Below are positions 26,196 through 35,257 of a stretch of 64,000 bases of DNA, in pieces. The DNA comes from CAZYME01 sp964648115 (GTDB lineage: Bacteria; Pseudomonadota; Gammaproteobacteria; Legionellales; Legionellaceae): the NCBI GenBank assembly GCA_964648115.1, contig CAZYME010000006.1:26958-90957 (forward strand), given 5' to 3'. Every line of letters begins with the position of its first letter. Position 1 is the stretch's first letter. The position numbers and the translations under genes were made by a program. The notes below the pieces were generated by a model that saw only the letters and a list, made by a program, of their open reading frames with translations, had not been told where the DNA came from and did no database searches.

Positions 26196-29100
26196 GTTGT
26201 TTCGGTCACTAATTTATTGCGCCTTGCTCGGCGGCTCTCTTGCCAGTTTTGGAGTAGAACGTAGCATACTGGAACAAATACTACGGCGAGACAGGTGGAT
26301 GCTAACATACCGCTGCATACAGCGATACCAATAGAACGCCGTGCGTTGGCGCCCGCGCCTGTCGCGAATACGAGGGGCATCATTCCCATAATAAAAGCAA
26401 ACGATGTCATGAGAATAGGGCGAAAACGTGTTTTTGCGCCAAGAACAGCCGCTTCCATGATCGTTTTATGATGGATCTCACGCTGTTCGCGCGCTACCTC
26501 AACAATTAAAATTGCATTTTTAGCAGCTAGGGCAATAAGCAGTAAAATACCAATTTGAGTATACATATTGTTAGCAACCCCGAGCAGCAACAAGGCTATT
26601 ACCGTCCCGATTAATGCTAATGGCACGCTAAAAATAATAGAAGCGGGCGTGACCCAGTTTTCATATTGGCCAGCTAAAATCAGATAAACCAGCACTAATG
26701 ACAGTGCAAATATATAGTAGCTGGTATTGCCTGCCAATTTTTCCTGATAAGCAGTACTGGTCCACTCATAAGCCAATCCTGCGGGCAAAACAGTTTTGGC
26801 CACTTTCTCCAAGGTTTGAATTGCTTGACCAGAGCTAAAACCGTCAGCTGCCATGCCGTTAATCGAGCTAGAAGGGTAGAGATTGTATAATGAAATAATA
26901 GATGGCCCGACTGCTGAACCTATATCAGTGAGCGTTCCCAATGGCACCATCTCGTTTTTCTGATTTCGCACATAAAATTGCCGCACATCATCGATTGTCA
27001 TACGAGCGTTAGCATCCGCTTGTACATACACTTGGAATACCTGCCCAAATTTTGTAAATAAATTCACATAAGATGAGCCTAAGTAAGTTTCTAGCGTATC
27101 AAAGGCATCACCCAGATTGACGCTTAAGGTCTGAGCCTTGGTGCGATTAATGGGCGCTGAGACTTGCGGTACAAAAGAGCGGAATGAGGTCATGAGTTTT
27201 TGCAGTTCTGGCTGTTGAAGACCCTGCTGAATCAACTTATCCGTTACGTATTGTAGTTTGTGATAATCAAACGTGCCATCTTGCAACTCTAGTTGCATTT
27301 GATAGCCTCCAGATAGCCCCAGTCCTTGAATAGGCGGAGGGACTACTACTAAGACTTTAGCTTTCATTGTTTTGGTAGCAATCTCATTAAGCTTGGTATA
27401 TAGCGTTTTTATATCCTGCCCTTTACCCCGAACGCTCCAGTCTTTGAATATCACATATAAAATTCCTGCATTAGCCAGCGTAGTGCTATTATCAAGCAAT
27501 GAAACCCCATCGATGGTAATGACATTTGCCACACCCTCAATTTTAGATGCTTGCTGGTTCAGCTCCTCCATAACTTTTTCGGTACGTCCCAGTGTGGCTC
27601 CATCAGGTAACATAACGCTGAGGATCATATATCCTTGATCTTCAAGAGGAATAAAACCAGTAGGGATCTTGCTTAGGCCAAAAATTGCTAATAACACCAA
27701 AGCTGCACCAATAATACAAACGCGCCCGCTATGATGTACAAGCCGGTCAATAAATCCTATATATGACTGCTCGATGGGATTATAAAAGCGATCAAACGCA
27801 CGAAAAAAAACATTTTTTTTCTTGTTCGGATCGATAGGTCTAAGCCATAAGGCGCATTGGGTGGGTTTTAGCGTCATGGCATTAATGGCACTAATAAATG
27901 CGGTTGCGGCAATGACTAACGCAAATTGAGCGTACATTGCTCCCGTTAGACCCGGCATAAAACCTGCTGGAATAAATACTGCCATTAGCACCAAGGTAAT
28001 TCCTAAAATAGGCCCCAGAAGTTCTTTCATGGCATCAATTGAAGCTTGCCTTGGGGAGCTACCACGTTCAATGTGCTGGGAAACACCCTCAACAATAACA
28101 ATGGCGTCATCCACCACAATCCCGATAGCGAGGACTAACGCAAAAAGGGTCAATAAATTGATACTGTACCCTAAGGCTAACATGGCAATAAACGCACCAA
28201 TGATCGTGACCGGCACGGTTGTTGCCGGCACCAATGTAGCTCGCAGATTTTGTAGAAAAACTAAAATTACGATCAAGACTAAAATCCCTGCCTCAAAGAG
28301 AGTTTTGTATACTTCATCAACGGAGGCTTTTACAAACATGGTTGTATCAAAAGGAATCGAGTATTGCAGCCCTGGCGGGAATTGCTTCGCCATTTTTGCG
28401 ACAGTTTTACGTACTTCTGCCGCCACTTCTAACGCATTTGCACCTGGCAGTTGGTAAATACCAATAGCTGCTGCAGGTTTACCGTTTAATTTAGAGAGCT
28501 GATCGTAACTCGAGGAGCCAAGCTCCACACGACCAACATCACGGAGGCGCACGATTTGTGCACTGCTGCTATTATTGGCTTCTTGATTAGAATCTGTGGC
28601 TATAGTTTTGATGATTATATCGGCAAACTCATCAGGATCAGCAAGTTGGCCTGGTACGTTTACGGTAAGTTGATAAGATTGTTGCCCCGCGGTTGGTGGG
28701 GAGGCAATTTGCCCTGCTGAAATCTCTTTATTTTGGTTGCTTATAGCATCTAGCACATCACGAGGATTTAACTGAAATGCGTACATTTTTTTAGGATCAA
28801 GCCATACACGCATGGCATAAGAGCCTGTTCCAAAGATGGCGACATTCCCTACACCTGGTAAGCGCTCCAATTCATTTTGCATATTAATGGTCGCGTAATT
28901 ATTAAGAAACAAGCCATCGTATTCCCCATGCTCGGCAGTTAATGTAATAAACTGCAGAATTGCTGTGGATTTTTGCTGTGTTACCACGCCTTGTTGTTGA
29001 ACTGGTTGGGGTAATTGTGCCATCGCTGCCTGAACACGGTTTTGCACAAGCATTTGAGCAAAATTAAGGTCAGTTCCAATTGCGAAAGTGACAATTAAAT

Positions 29101-29368
29101 TATAGGAACCGTTATCATTACTAGTAGATTGCATATAAATCATGTTTTCAACGCCATTGACTTGTTGTTCAATGGGTAGCGCTACGGTTTTAATCAGTGT
29201 TTTTGCATCGGCCCCCGGATAACTAGTAGAAACTTGTATCGTTGGGGGGACAATCGCTGGGTATTGAGAAATCGGTAAAATTTTGATGGCAATCAGGCCT
29301 ACAAATACCAAAAATAAGGCGATTACATTCGCTAATACAGGCCGGTCAATAAAAAATTCAGAGATCAT
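26192..29368 (-). CDS. RND efflux pump inner-membrane transporter (AcrB/MexB type)
   Basis: A 1058-residue resistance-nodulation-division pump of the HAE1 type that moves drugs, detergents or lipophilic compounds out of the periplasm using the proton gradient. It has the start MISEFFIDRPVLANV, twelve expected membrane segments, two large periplasmic loops, and the proton-relay aspartates in AIGIVVDDAIVIVEG (segment 4). The DEDQGYMIL-type phrase appears as PLEDQGYMIL. The length is that of AcrB. It overlaps the adaptor gene upstream and the CDF gene downstream, each by 4 bp. Confidence 0.94.
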   Translation of the reverse strand: MISEFFIDRPVLANVIALFLVFVGLIAIKILPISQYPAIVPPTIQVSTSYPGADAKTLIKTVALPIEQQVNGVENMIYMQSTSNDNGSYNLIVTFAIGTDLNFAQMLVQNRVQAAMAQLPQPVQQQGVVTQQKSTAILQFITLTAEHGEYDGLFLNNYATINMQNELERLPGVGNVAIFGTGSYAMRVWLDPKKMYAFQLNPRDVLDAISNQNKEISAGQIASPPTAGQQSYQLTVNVPGQLADPDEFADIIIKTIATDSNQEANNSSSAQIVRLRDVGRVELGSSSYDQLSKLNGKPAAAIGIYQLPGANALEVAAEVRKTVAKMAKQFPPGLQYSIPFDTTMFVKASVDEVYKTLFEAGILVLIVILVFLQNLRATLVPATTVPVTIIGAFIAMLALGYSINLLTLFALVLAIGIVVDDAIVIVEGVSQHIERGSSPRQASIDAMKELLGPILGITLVLMAVFIPAGFMPGLTGAMYAQFALVIAATAFISAINAMTLKPTQCALWLRPIDPNKKKNVFFRAFDRFYNPIEQSYIGFIDRLVHHSGRVCIIGAALVLLAIFGLSKIPTGFIPLEDQGYMILSVMLPDGATLGRTEKVMEELNQQASKIEGVANVITIDGVSLLDNSTTLANAGILYVIFKDWSVRGKGQDIKTLYTKLNEIATKTMKAKVLVVVPPPIQGLGLSGGYQMQLELQDGTFDYHKLQYVTDKLIQQGLQQPELQKLMTSFRSFVPQVSAPINRTKAQTLSVNLGDAFDTLETYLGSSYVNLFTKFGQVFQVYVQADANARMTIDDVRQFYVRNQKNEMVPLGTLTDIGSAVGPSIISLYNLYPSSSINGMAADGFSSGQAIQTLEKVAKTVLPAGLAYEWTSTAYQEKLAGNTSYYIFALSLVLVYLILAGQYENWVTPASIIFSVPLALIGTVIALLLLGVANNMYTQIGILLLIALAAKNAILIVEVAREQREIHHKTIMEAAVLGAKTRFRPILMTSFAFIMGMMPLVFATGAGANARRSIGIAVCSGMLASTCLAVVFVPVCYVLLQNWQESRRARRNKLVTETT

Positions 29369-30519
29369 GTTTTTTTCTCAGGTTGAACAGGGGTAACCGG
29401 CTTACCAGGTATGGCATTTTGTATCCCGGAAACAATCACATTATCCTGAGCTGTAAGTCCTTTAATTATGGCGCGCGCATCACCTTTTAATGCACCGACT
29501 GTCACGCGTTTTACGATAGCATTATTATCTTTATCAGCAACTAAGACATAGGCGCCAATTTGGTCGTACTGTACTGCCGTATCAGGGATCGTCAGCTGAG
29601 GAGCGGGTTTTGATGTGGGGACACGTACTTGCACGAAAAGGCCTGGTAACAGGGTGTTATCTTTATTGGGTAAGAGGGCTCGGAACTCCATAGTTCCTGT
29701 CGAAGCGTTCAGGCCTGTGTTTACAAAGTTGAGCTTCCCTTTGTGTACAAATTCGGTTTCGTTTTGCATCTTCACATAAACTGGAATTTCATCAATTTTT
29801 GCGGGGTTAAATGCTTGGCTTTTGGCTATCTCACGGACTTTAATTAAATCGAGCTCATTAAGATTAAAGTACACATAAATAGGATCAAGCTGATCAATGG
29901 TCGCTAAATTAGTGGCTTTGCCATTCCCCACAAGATTACCAGGGTCAACAAGGTGGCGGCCAATGCGTCCATCAAATGGGGCAAGGATATGGGTATAGCT
30001 GTAATTGATTTCAGCGACAGCTGCATTTGCTACAGCTTTATCAATTTCCGCCTTAACTTCATCCGTTTGTGCTCCCCATTTTTCTACATTATTCAATGAA
30101 GTGGCATTTTGTTTATACATTCTTTTTTGGCGCTCAAATTCGGCTTTTGTATAATTATAAGAAGCACGTTGAACGGCAACTACGGCTAGCGCCTCCTTCC
30201 ATTTTTCCATGTAGGGCGGCGGTTCTACCACAAATAACTCTTTGCCTTTTTTGACAAATGTTCCGTCAGTAAACTCAACCTTCTCCAAGTAACCCTCAAT
30301 ACGCGCAACTAAATCGACAGAATTGTAAGCAACCATAGTGCCTGTTTGCGTTACATAATTAGTGATCTCCATCAATTTCGGTTTTTGAACAATTACGGGT
30401 GCTGCAAGAGGAGGGGGCGTTTTATTAGTGAAATGTTTAATGACGCTATGCAGGAGAAAAATCGCAATAAGCCCGATGATGGCTACTTTAATGAATTTGG
30501 TTCGCTGTTCAGTTGTCAT
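29365..30519 (-). CDS. RND efflux periplasmic adaptor (AcrA/MexE type)
   Basis: A ~384-residue membrane fusion protein that bridges the RND pump and the outer-membrane channel. One N-terminal membrane anchor (around residues 10-28) is followed by the split lipoyl domain (GYLEKVEFTDGTFVKKGKELF), an alpha-hairpin, and the beta-barrel with THILAPFDGRIGR and DPGNLV. No lipobox is seen. The start is set at 30519 because the upstream frame to 30582 runs over the end of the preceding gene, while MTTEQRTK comes right after that gene's stop and has GGTGATGAG in front. Confidence 0.92.
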   Translation of the reverse strand: MTTEQRTKFIKVAIIGLIAIFLLHSVIKHFTNKTPPPLAAPVIVQKPKLMEITNYVTQTGTMVAYNSVDLVARIEGYLEKVEFTDGTFVKKGKELFVVEPPPYMEKWKEALAVVAVQRASYNYTKAEFERQKRMYKQNATSLNNVEKWGAQTDEVKAEIDKAVANAAVAEINYSYTHILAPFDGRIGRHLVDPGNLVGNGKATNLATIDQLDPIYVYFNLNELDLIKVREIAKSQAFNPAKIDEIPVYVKMQNETEFVHKGKLNFVNTGLNASTGTMEFRALLPNKDNTLLPGLFVQVRVPTSKPAPQLTIPDTAVQYDQIGAYVLVADKDNNAIVKRVTVGALKGDARAIIKGLTAQDNVIVSGIQNAIPGKPVTPVQPEKKT

Positions 30520-30523
30520 CTCA

Positions 30524-32077
30524 TCACCAAGTTGGTAAATACCGTTCTTTTGTTCGCTGTGCCTTGGTTGCCGCAGGCTCATGCTTTTGTTGCTTAAGCA
30601 ATGTTCCCCAGTTGGTTCGAGCAGCCATTTCTCTTTTAATACCTAAAGGAACAATATCATTGCAACCATGAAGTTGCCACCCGCCACCGAGTGAGCGATA
30701 AAGTGCTACTAAGGCCTTAGGAATATCGCCTTTTGCATTGATCAATGAGGTTTGTACTTGTAATTGTTGACGCTCTGAATCTAGCACTGGCGTATAGTCG
30801 GACTCGCCCTCCCTGTAGCGTGTGAGCGACAGTTTTGTAGATTTAATAGCGGAGCTATTCGCTATATTTAGCAAGCGCGCGGCATTTTTTGCCTCTATAA
30901 ATTGGGTAATATTGTCTTGGACTTCTTGTTGCGCTTTTAAAACTACATTGATGTAATTTAAAACGGCTTGCTGGTAAACAGCATCCTGCACACGCACAGC
31001 GTTGGTGATTTGACCATAATTAAGAAGTGGCCAATTAACACTGGGACCAGCGGTAATATTTCTATTTGACCAGTGAAATAGATCACTAATTGATTGACTA
31101 CCAATGGTATTAGAAGCAAAGGCAAATGATCCGGCTAGTGAGAATGAGGGGAAAAGATTCGCTTTGGTTGCTCCTATCAGCTCAGATTGGGTAATTGCTT
31201 CCAACCGGGCTTGATAAATATCGGGTCGTTGGATTAATGTTTCTTTAGGGATGCCCACTGCAATTCGAGGCGGGGCTATGGGAATGCCTTTTTTCTTTAC
31301 CAGTAAACAATCAACTTGATCCGGAGTGGTCCCTAACAGTACTGCCAGCGCATCTTTTTGATGCTGCAAATTATTTACGTATTGGGGCAAGCTGGCTTCG
31401 GTTTGGAATAGCTCCGTCTTTGCTTGTTGTACGTCTAATAGACTGGTTTCACCAGCGGTAAAACGAGATTTTGCTATCTTGTACCCGGTAGTTTGCACTT
31501 GGATATTTTGTTTGGTGACGGATATCAGCTCTTCAGTGGTTCGAATATTTATATAGGTCGTAGCAATATCGGCAACTAGAGTTACCAACGCATTATCATA
31601 AGCAGCAAAAGATGCGAGGAAAGCTGAATCATTGGCGAGAATCGCCCTGCGGTATTTGCCCCAAAAATCAATTTCCCAATTGGCTGTAAAGCCTAGCGCT
31701 GCGGTTTTAAAATTGGATGGCAGTACGTTTTGTAATGAACTTCCGCCAATGCGGTTGTAAGTGTAATTACCGATTAAAGCTTGCTGTTGTGGAAATAGCC
31801 CACCAACGGACTGAGCCAGTTGTGCCCGCGCCTGTAGCACGCGAACGGCAGCACTTTGGAGTGTTAAATTATTTTGATAACCTTGATGAATTAAAGCAGT
31901 TAGCGTGGGGTCATGAAAAACATCCCACCAGTTAGCAGTTTGAGCAGGAGCGGTTTTAACTACCGCGTTATTTTTTTTCCAGGAACGGGCGGCTGGTTTC
32001 AGCGGCTCTTTATAATGCGGGCCGACTAAGCAGGAGTTAAGAAGCAAACAAAAGATAATTAACAAAATCCTTGGCAT
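30524..32077 (-). CDS. Outer-membrane efflux lipoprotein (OprM/NodT family)
   Basis: A 517-residue TolC-fold channel of the NodT subfamily. A lipoprotein signal ends in LLNSC at about residue 16, followed by VGPHYKEP, the usual NodT start. Two outer-membrane-efflux repeats follow, with long alpha-helical stretches and the ANWEIDFWGKYRRAI phrase typical of the family. The C-terminus past residue ~465 is basic and less conserved. It is the first gene of the channel-adaptor-pump-CDF unit, about 120 bp after the GGDEF gene on the same strand; no regulator is seen in the unit. Confidence 0.92.
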   Translation of the reverse strand: MPRILLIIFCLLLNSCLVGPHYKEPLKPAARSWKKNNAVVKTAPAQTANWWDVFHDPTLTALIHQGYQNNLTLQSAAVRVLQARAQLAQSVGGLFPQQQALIGNYTYNRIGGSSLQNVLPSNFKTAALGFTANWEIDFWGKYRRAILANDSAFLASFAAYDNALVTLVADIATTYINIRTTEELISVTKQNIQVQTTGYKIAKSRFTAGETSLLDVQQAKTELFQTEASLPQYVNNLQHQKDALAVLLGTTPDQVDCLLVKKKGIPIAPPRIAVGIPKETLIQRPDIYQARLEAITQSELIGATKANLFPSFSLAGSFAFASNTIGSQSISDLFHWSNRNITAGPSVNWPLLNYGQITNAVRVQDAVYQQAVLNYINVVLKAQQEVQDNITQFIEAKNAARLLNIANSSAIKSTKLSLTRYREGESDYTPVLDSERQQLQVQTSLINAKGDIPKALVALYRSLGGGWQLHGCNDIVPLGIKREMAARTNWGTLLKQQKHEPAATKAQRTKERYLPTW

Positions 32078-32197
32078 AGATGCTACATGTCCATTTTTAT
32101 GTAACTCCCTGAAGTAGTACCCAGTCTAAATGGTATTGTTGCATATTGCCAATAGGCTTCTTTTAAAACTCTAGGGCTTGTTTTAGCGAAGAGGATT

Positions 32198-33133
32198 CTA
32201 CCCGCAAACTTGATCTCGCCCACCTTTTTTTGCTTTATATAAATTTTTATCCGCCATCTTGAGCAGTTTATCAGAAGAGTATGGTTCGCTTGCAGAGCTG
32301 ACGGCAACACCGATACTACATGTGACTTGACCTACGCCTAGTCCACCCAGAGACCGCGAGCGTAGGCACTCGATAAGGCTCGTGGCTCGCTTGATGGCGC
32401 CCTCCAATGTGCAACGAGACAAAATCATAACAAATTCTTCACCACCGTAGCGTACGCAAATATCCGATCGCCGAACAAGTTCAAGCATTAATTTGGCTAA
32501 GTCTATTAACACCTTATCACCAATATCATGCCCATGTGTGTCGTTAATTTTTTTAAAAAAATCGAGATCAACCAACAAACAAGCTAAAGGAAAATCATAG
32601 CGATTAGCCGCTAACATTTCTTGACTTAACCAGGTTGTCATAAAACGACGATTATACAAATTTGTAAGTGGATCTCGATAACTGCTTTCTTTTAAACGAG
32701 AGGCTAACTCTTGCAGCGATTTTTCTTGAATCGCATTTTCTGTAACATCAACCACGGTGATCAAGGCAATTGTAGAGCCATTATTGATTGTTAAAGGGGA
32801 AATTTGCACCTTTTGCTGCATCATATCTAACCCAAAATGATTCACTAATTTTAGCGGTATTGGAAAAACATACTGATTTAGTGCTTGAGACAACAACTGT
32901 GGCGCAGCGTTTGAAAGTACCATATCCAAGGCCCAATCAAATCGATCATGACTAAACGCATAAAAAATATCTTTTAACTCCTTTCCCAATGCATCTGATC
33001 TTTGTATGGAGGTTTTTTCAGTCATCCAATAATTCCACTCGCAGATTTTTTTTGATTCATCCAATATAAAAAGTCCTACTGGAAGTTGATCCATGACATT
33101 AATAAAAAAATCAGTCATCATTTTAGTGGTCAT
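32198..33133 (-). CDS. PAS-GGDEF diguanylate cyclase
   Basis: A 311-residue cytoplasmic enzyme that should make cyclic-di-GMP from two GTP. Residues ~1-135 form a PAS-type sensor (VGLFILDESKKICEWN), then a short coiled linker, then the GGDEF domain (~145-308) with the active loop GGEEF. RRSD, five residues before that loop, matches the RxxD product-inhibition site, so feedback control is likely. The domain starts DPLTNLYNRRFM. It is the last gene of the chemosensory operon and takes the place of WspR, but carries PAS instead of a receiver domain. The start ATG 33133 has AAGGA in front. Confidence 0.92.
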   Translation of the reverse strand: MTTKMMTDFFINVMDQLPVGLFILDESKKICEWNYWMTEKTSIQRSDALGKELKDIFYAFSHDRFDWALDMVLSNAAPQLLSQALNQYVFPIPLKLVNHFGLDMMQQKVQISPLTINNGSTIALITVVDVTENAIQEKSLQELASRLKESSYRDPLTNLYNRRFMTTWLSQEMLAANRYDFPLACLLVDLDFFKKINDTHGHDIGDKVLIDLAKLMLELVRRSDICVRYGGEEFVMILSRCTLEGAIKRATSLIECLRSRSLGGLGVGQVTCSIGVAVSSASEPYSSDKLLKMADKNLYKAKKGGRDQVCG

Positions 33134-33146
33134 AGACGTAGTCCTT

Positions 33147-33773
33147 TTAACTACTCAGTTTTTTAATCCAATCATTAATTTTCTGCAATAAAAAATCCAA
33201 ATTAGTGTCTGATATTAATAAAACAATAGCGCCTGAAACATTGCGGCGCACTGCTTGAAGCTCAGTTTTCATCACAAGAACATAGACTTCATTTTTTTGG
33301 GTTTTATCGGGGAAACATAGCAAATCATTAAAGGGGCCCTCAGCATAAATTGGTAACGATAATGCAATTTTTCCCTCAAAAACATCAGACATTGCTTTGA
33401 TGCAAGAAGCAATGACAATATTGCCAATTTCTGTAATAGCATCATACTGTAGAGCGCGCATATCAACGCTAGGTTCTATAACTTGGTTTTGGCCTATTAA
33501 ATCTTGCGCCAATGCCGCGCTATCTTCCGAAAAAAATAAAAAGGTAATTTTAGCTGTTAATAAACCTTGTAATTCCTGTTCGACCCCTACAAAAACTTTT
33601 CCAGGATCGCTCTCTAACATGTTTGGCAGGTTATCTAGCTTTCCATGAATCACTTTAGGCACCGTCATTTTAACGGTGTCATTAAGCAGGATTGATAACT
33701 GCTTGGCAGCCTTCCCCGCACCAATATTCGCAATCTCCGTTAATGCGTCTGCTTGTGCTTGTGAAATTTTCAT
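33147..33773 (-). CDS. cheC: CheC-type CheY-phosphate phosphatase
   Basis: A 208-residue member of the CheC/CheX/FliY family. Two copies of the active-site pattern D/S-xxx-E-xx-N-(22)-P are seen: DALTEIAN then P at the right spacing near the N-terminus, and DAITEIGN then P in the second half, so both catalytic sites look intact. The likely job is to remove phosphate from the CheY coded by the gene it overlaps by 4 bp. CheC is uncommon in gammaproteobacteria, where CheZ is the usual phosphatase, and is not part of the standard Wsp set. A CheD partner is not seen in the window. Confidence 0.88.
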   Translation of the reverse strand: MKISQAQADALTEIANIGAGKAAKQLSILLNDTVKMTVPKVIHGKLDNLPNMLESDPGKVFVGVEQELQGLLTAKITFLFFSEDSAALAQDLIGQNQVIEPSVDMRALQYDAITEIGNIVIASCIKAMSDVFEGKIALSLPIYAEGPFNDLLCFPDKTQKNEVYVLVMKTELQAVRRNVSGAIVLLISDTNLDFLLQKINDWIKKLSS

Positions 33774-34129
33774 GGGTATAACCCTTGAGCTATTTGATCA
33801 ATCAATTCATGTGTAATAGGCTTTTCAAATACAAATGGCACTCCAGCTAAATGAGCCTCATCAATAACTGATTGTTGAGCATTTGCGGTTAATATCACCA
33901 TAATCGCTTTTACACCATTGCCTATCAATAACTTTGCAATATCGACCCCACTTTGTTCTGGCATATTATAATCAAGGACCACCAAGTCAAATTGATGCTT
34001 AGAGGCCATATCTAAGGCACTTGCAGCATCATTAGCCTCATACACACCAAAAGTATGCCCAGCCGGTAAATGCGCTTTAAATAACATGCGAGATGTCGCA
34101 CTATCATCAATAATTAATATATTCTTCAT
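33770..34129 (-). CDS. cheY: Single-domain response regulator (CheY-like)
   Basis: A ~119-residue receiver domain with nothing attached. IIDDS holds the acidic pair, D53 in VVLDYNM is the phosphate acceptor, and FEKPIT gives the conserved Lys. The start at 34129 (MKNILII) is chosen because GGAG lies 6 bases upstream and the protein then begins like other CheY proteins; the frame is open further upstream, into cheB. The probable phosphate donor is the CheA of the same operon. Whether it acts on a flagellar motor, on the GGDEF enzyme, or as a phosphate sink is not shown; no flagellar gene is in the window. Confidence 0.92.
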   Translation of the reverse strand: MKNILIIDDSATSRMLFKAHLPAGHTFGVYEANDAASALDMASKHQFDLVVLDYNMPEQSGVDIAKLLIGNGVKAIMVILTANAQQSVIDEAHLAGVPFVFEKPITHELIDQIAQGLYP

Positions 34130-34148
34130 TTGGTTCTCCATTTCCTTA

Positions 34149-35216
34149 TTATGCCGTCTTTTTGGGTTGAGCAAATACTGACAAAAAATTAGCCATATTA
34201 TTTAATGGTATTGTTTCATCAACCGCTCCACATTCTACTGCTGCCGCAGGCATTCCATAAACTATAGAACTTGCTTCATCTTGCGCGATCACATAGCCAC
34301 CCGCATCATGTAATGCTAACAAACCTAAAGCGCCGTCTTTGCCCATTCCGGTTAATATCACACCGATAGCTGATTTATTGCAGACAGATGCTACCGATTG
34401 AAACATGGGCGTTGCAGAAGGACGAAAACCATTCACCAAGGGCCCATTATTTAGAGAAACCAGCAAATCTCCATGCGTGTCACGACAGACCCCCAGATGC
34501 TCGCCATCTGGGGCAATATACACATGTCCCGGCTCCAATCGACCCCCATTTGCGGCCAACTCAATAGGGAGGCGGGATGTTTCTTGCAACCAACTGACAA
34601 GCCCACTGACAAATCCATTCGACATATGTTGCGTTAATAAGATAGGTAAAGGAAAAGTGGCTGATATTTGGCTAAGTATCATTTGAAGGGCTTGCGGTCC
34701 ACCTGTTGAAGCGCCAATAGCAACCAATTCGAAAGAACGTTGTATAAGTTTAGGAGGAGCAGGCTGCTTTGTATCAACATTTTTTTCTTTTAAAATAGTA
34801 CGGCGTCGATGAACTGTCTTAATTTTTGACATGGATCGCACTGTATCTATCAGATCACGATGAATCATTGTAAAATCAGGCGCCCCAGTAGCGACTGGTT
34901 TGGTAACACACGCAAGGGCTCCAGCGTCTATCGCATTAAAATTGGTTCCTATCACCACATCAGCAACAAAAGCGCTCACGACCACAATAGGACAGGGTGC
35001 ATCACGCATGATAATACGAGTAGCTTCGATCCCATCCATTTTTGGCATTCGAATATCCATGGTCACGAGATCGGGCTTAAGGGTTTTTACCAAGCGAATA
35101 GCTTCTTCGCCGTCGGTGGCTATGCCGACAACCTCCATGTCTGTTTCAGCTTCAAATATCGCCTTCAACAGCAACGTAATCACCATCGAATCATCTACAA
35201 TCAGAATTCTTATCAT
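34149..35216 (-). CDS. cheB: Chemoreceptor methylesterase CheB
   Basis: CheB removes methyl groups from receptors when phosphorylated by CheA, giving adaptation. The 355-residue product has a receiver domain (~1-122) with phospho-acceptor D54 in VTMDIRMP, a basic linker (~125-165), and the esterase domain with the catalytic Ser in GASTGG, His in TQHM and Asp in GMGKDGA. All three catalytic residues are present. In Wsp terms it is WspF. It sits between cheA and cheY on the minus strand. Confidence 0.95.
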   Translation of the reverse strand: MIRILIVDDSMVITLLLKAIFEAETDMEVVGIATDGEEAIRLVKTLKPDLVTMDIRMPKMDGIEATRIIMRDAPCPIVVVSAFVADVVIGTNFNAIDAGALACVTKPVATGAPDFTMIHRDLIDTVRSMSKIKTVHRRRTILKEKNVDTKQPAPPKLIQRSFELVAIGASTGGPQALQMILSQISATFPLPILLTQHMSNGFVSGLVSWLQETSRLPIELAANGGRLEPGHVYIAPDGEHLGVCRDTHGDLLVSLNNGPLVNGFRPSATPMFQSVASVCNKSAIGVILTGMGKDGALGLLALHDAGGYVIAQDEASSIVYGMPAAAVECGAVDETIPLNNMANFLSVFAQPKKTA

Positions 35217-35257
35217 CGCAAACTATCCTTTTTGCTAGAGCTGGTTTTTAGCCGTAC

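Noticed and set aside
32083..32310. 75-codon minus-strand frame between the GGDEF gene and the efflux operon
   Set aside because: It overlaps the end of the GGDEF gene in another frame, and its composition is not protein-like; the 120-bp gap is treated as non-coding.
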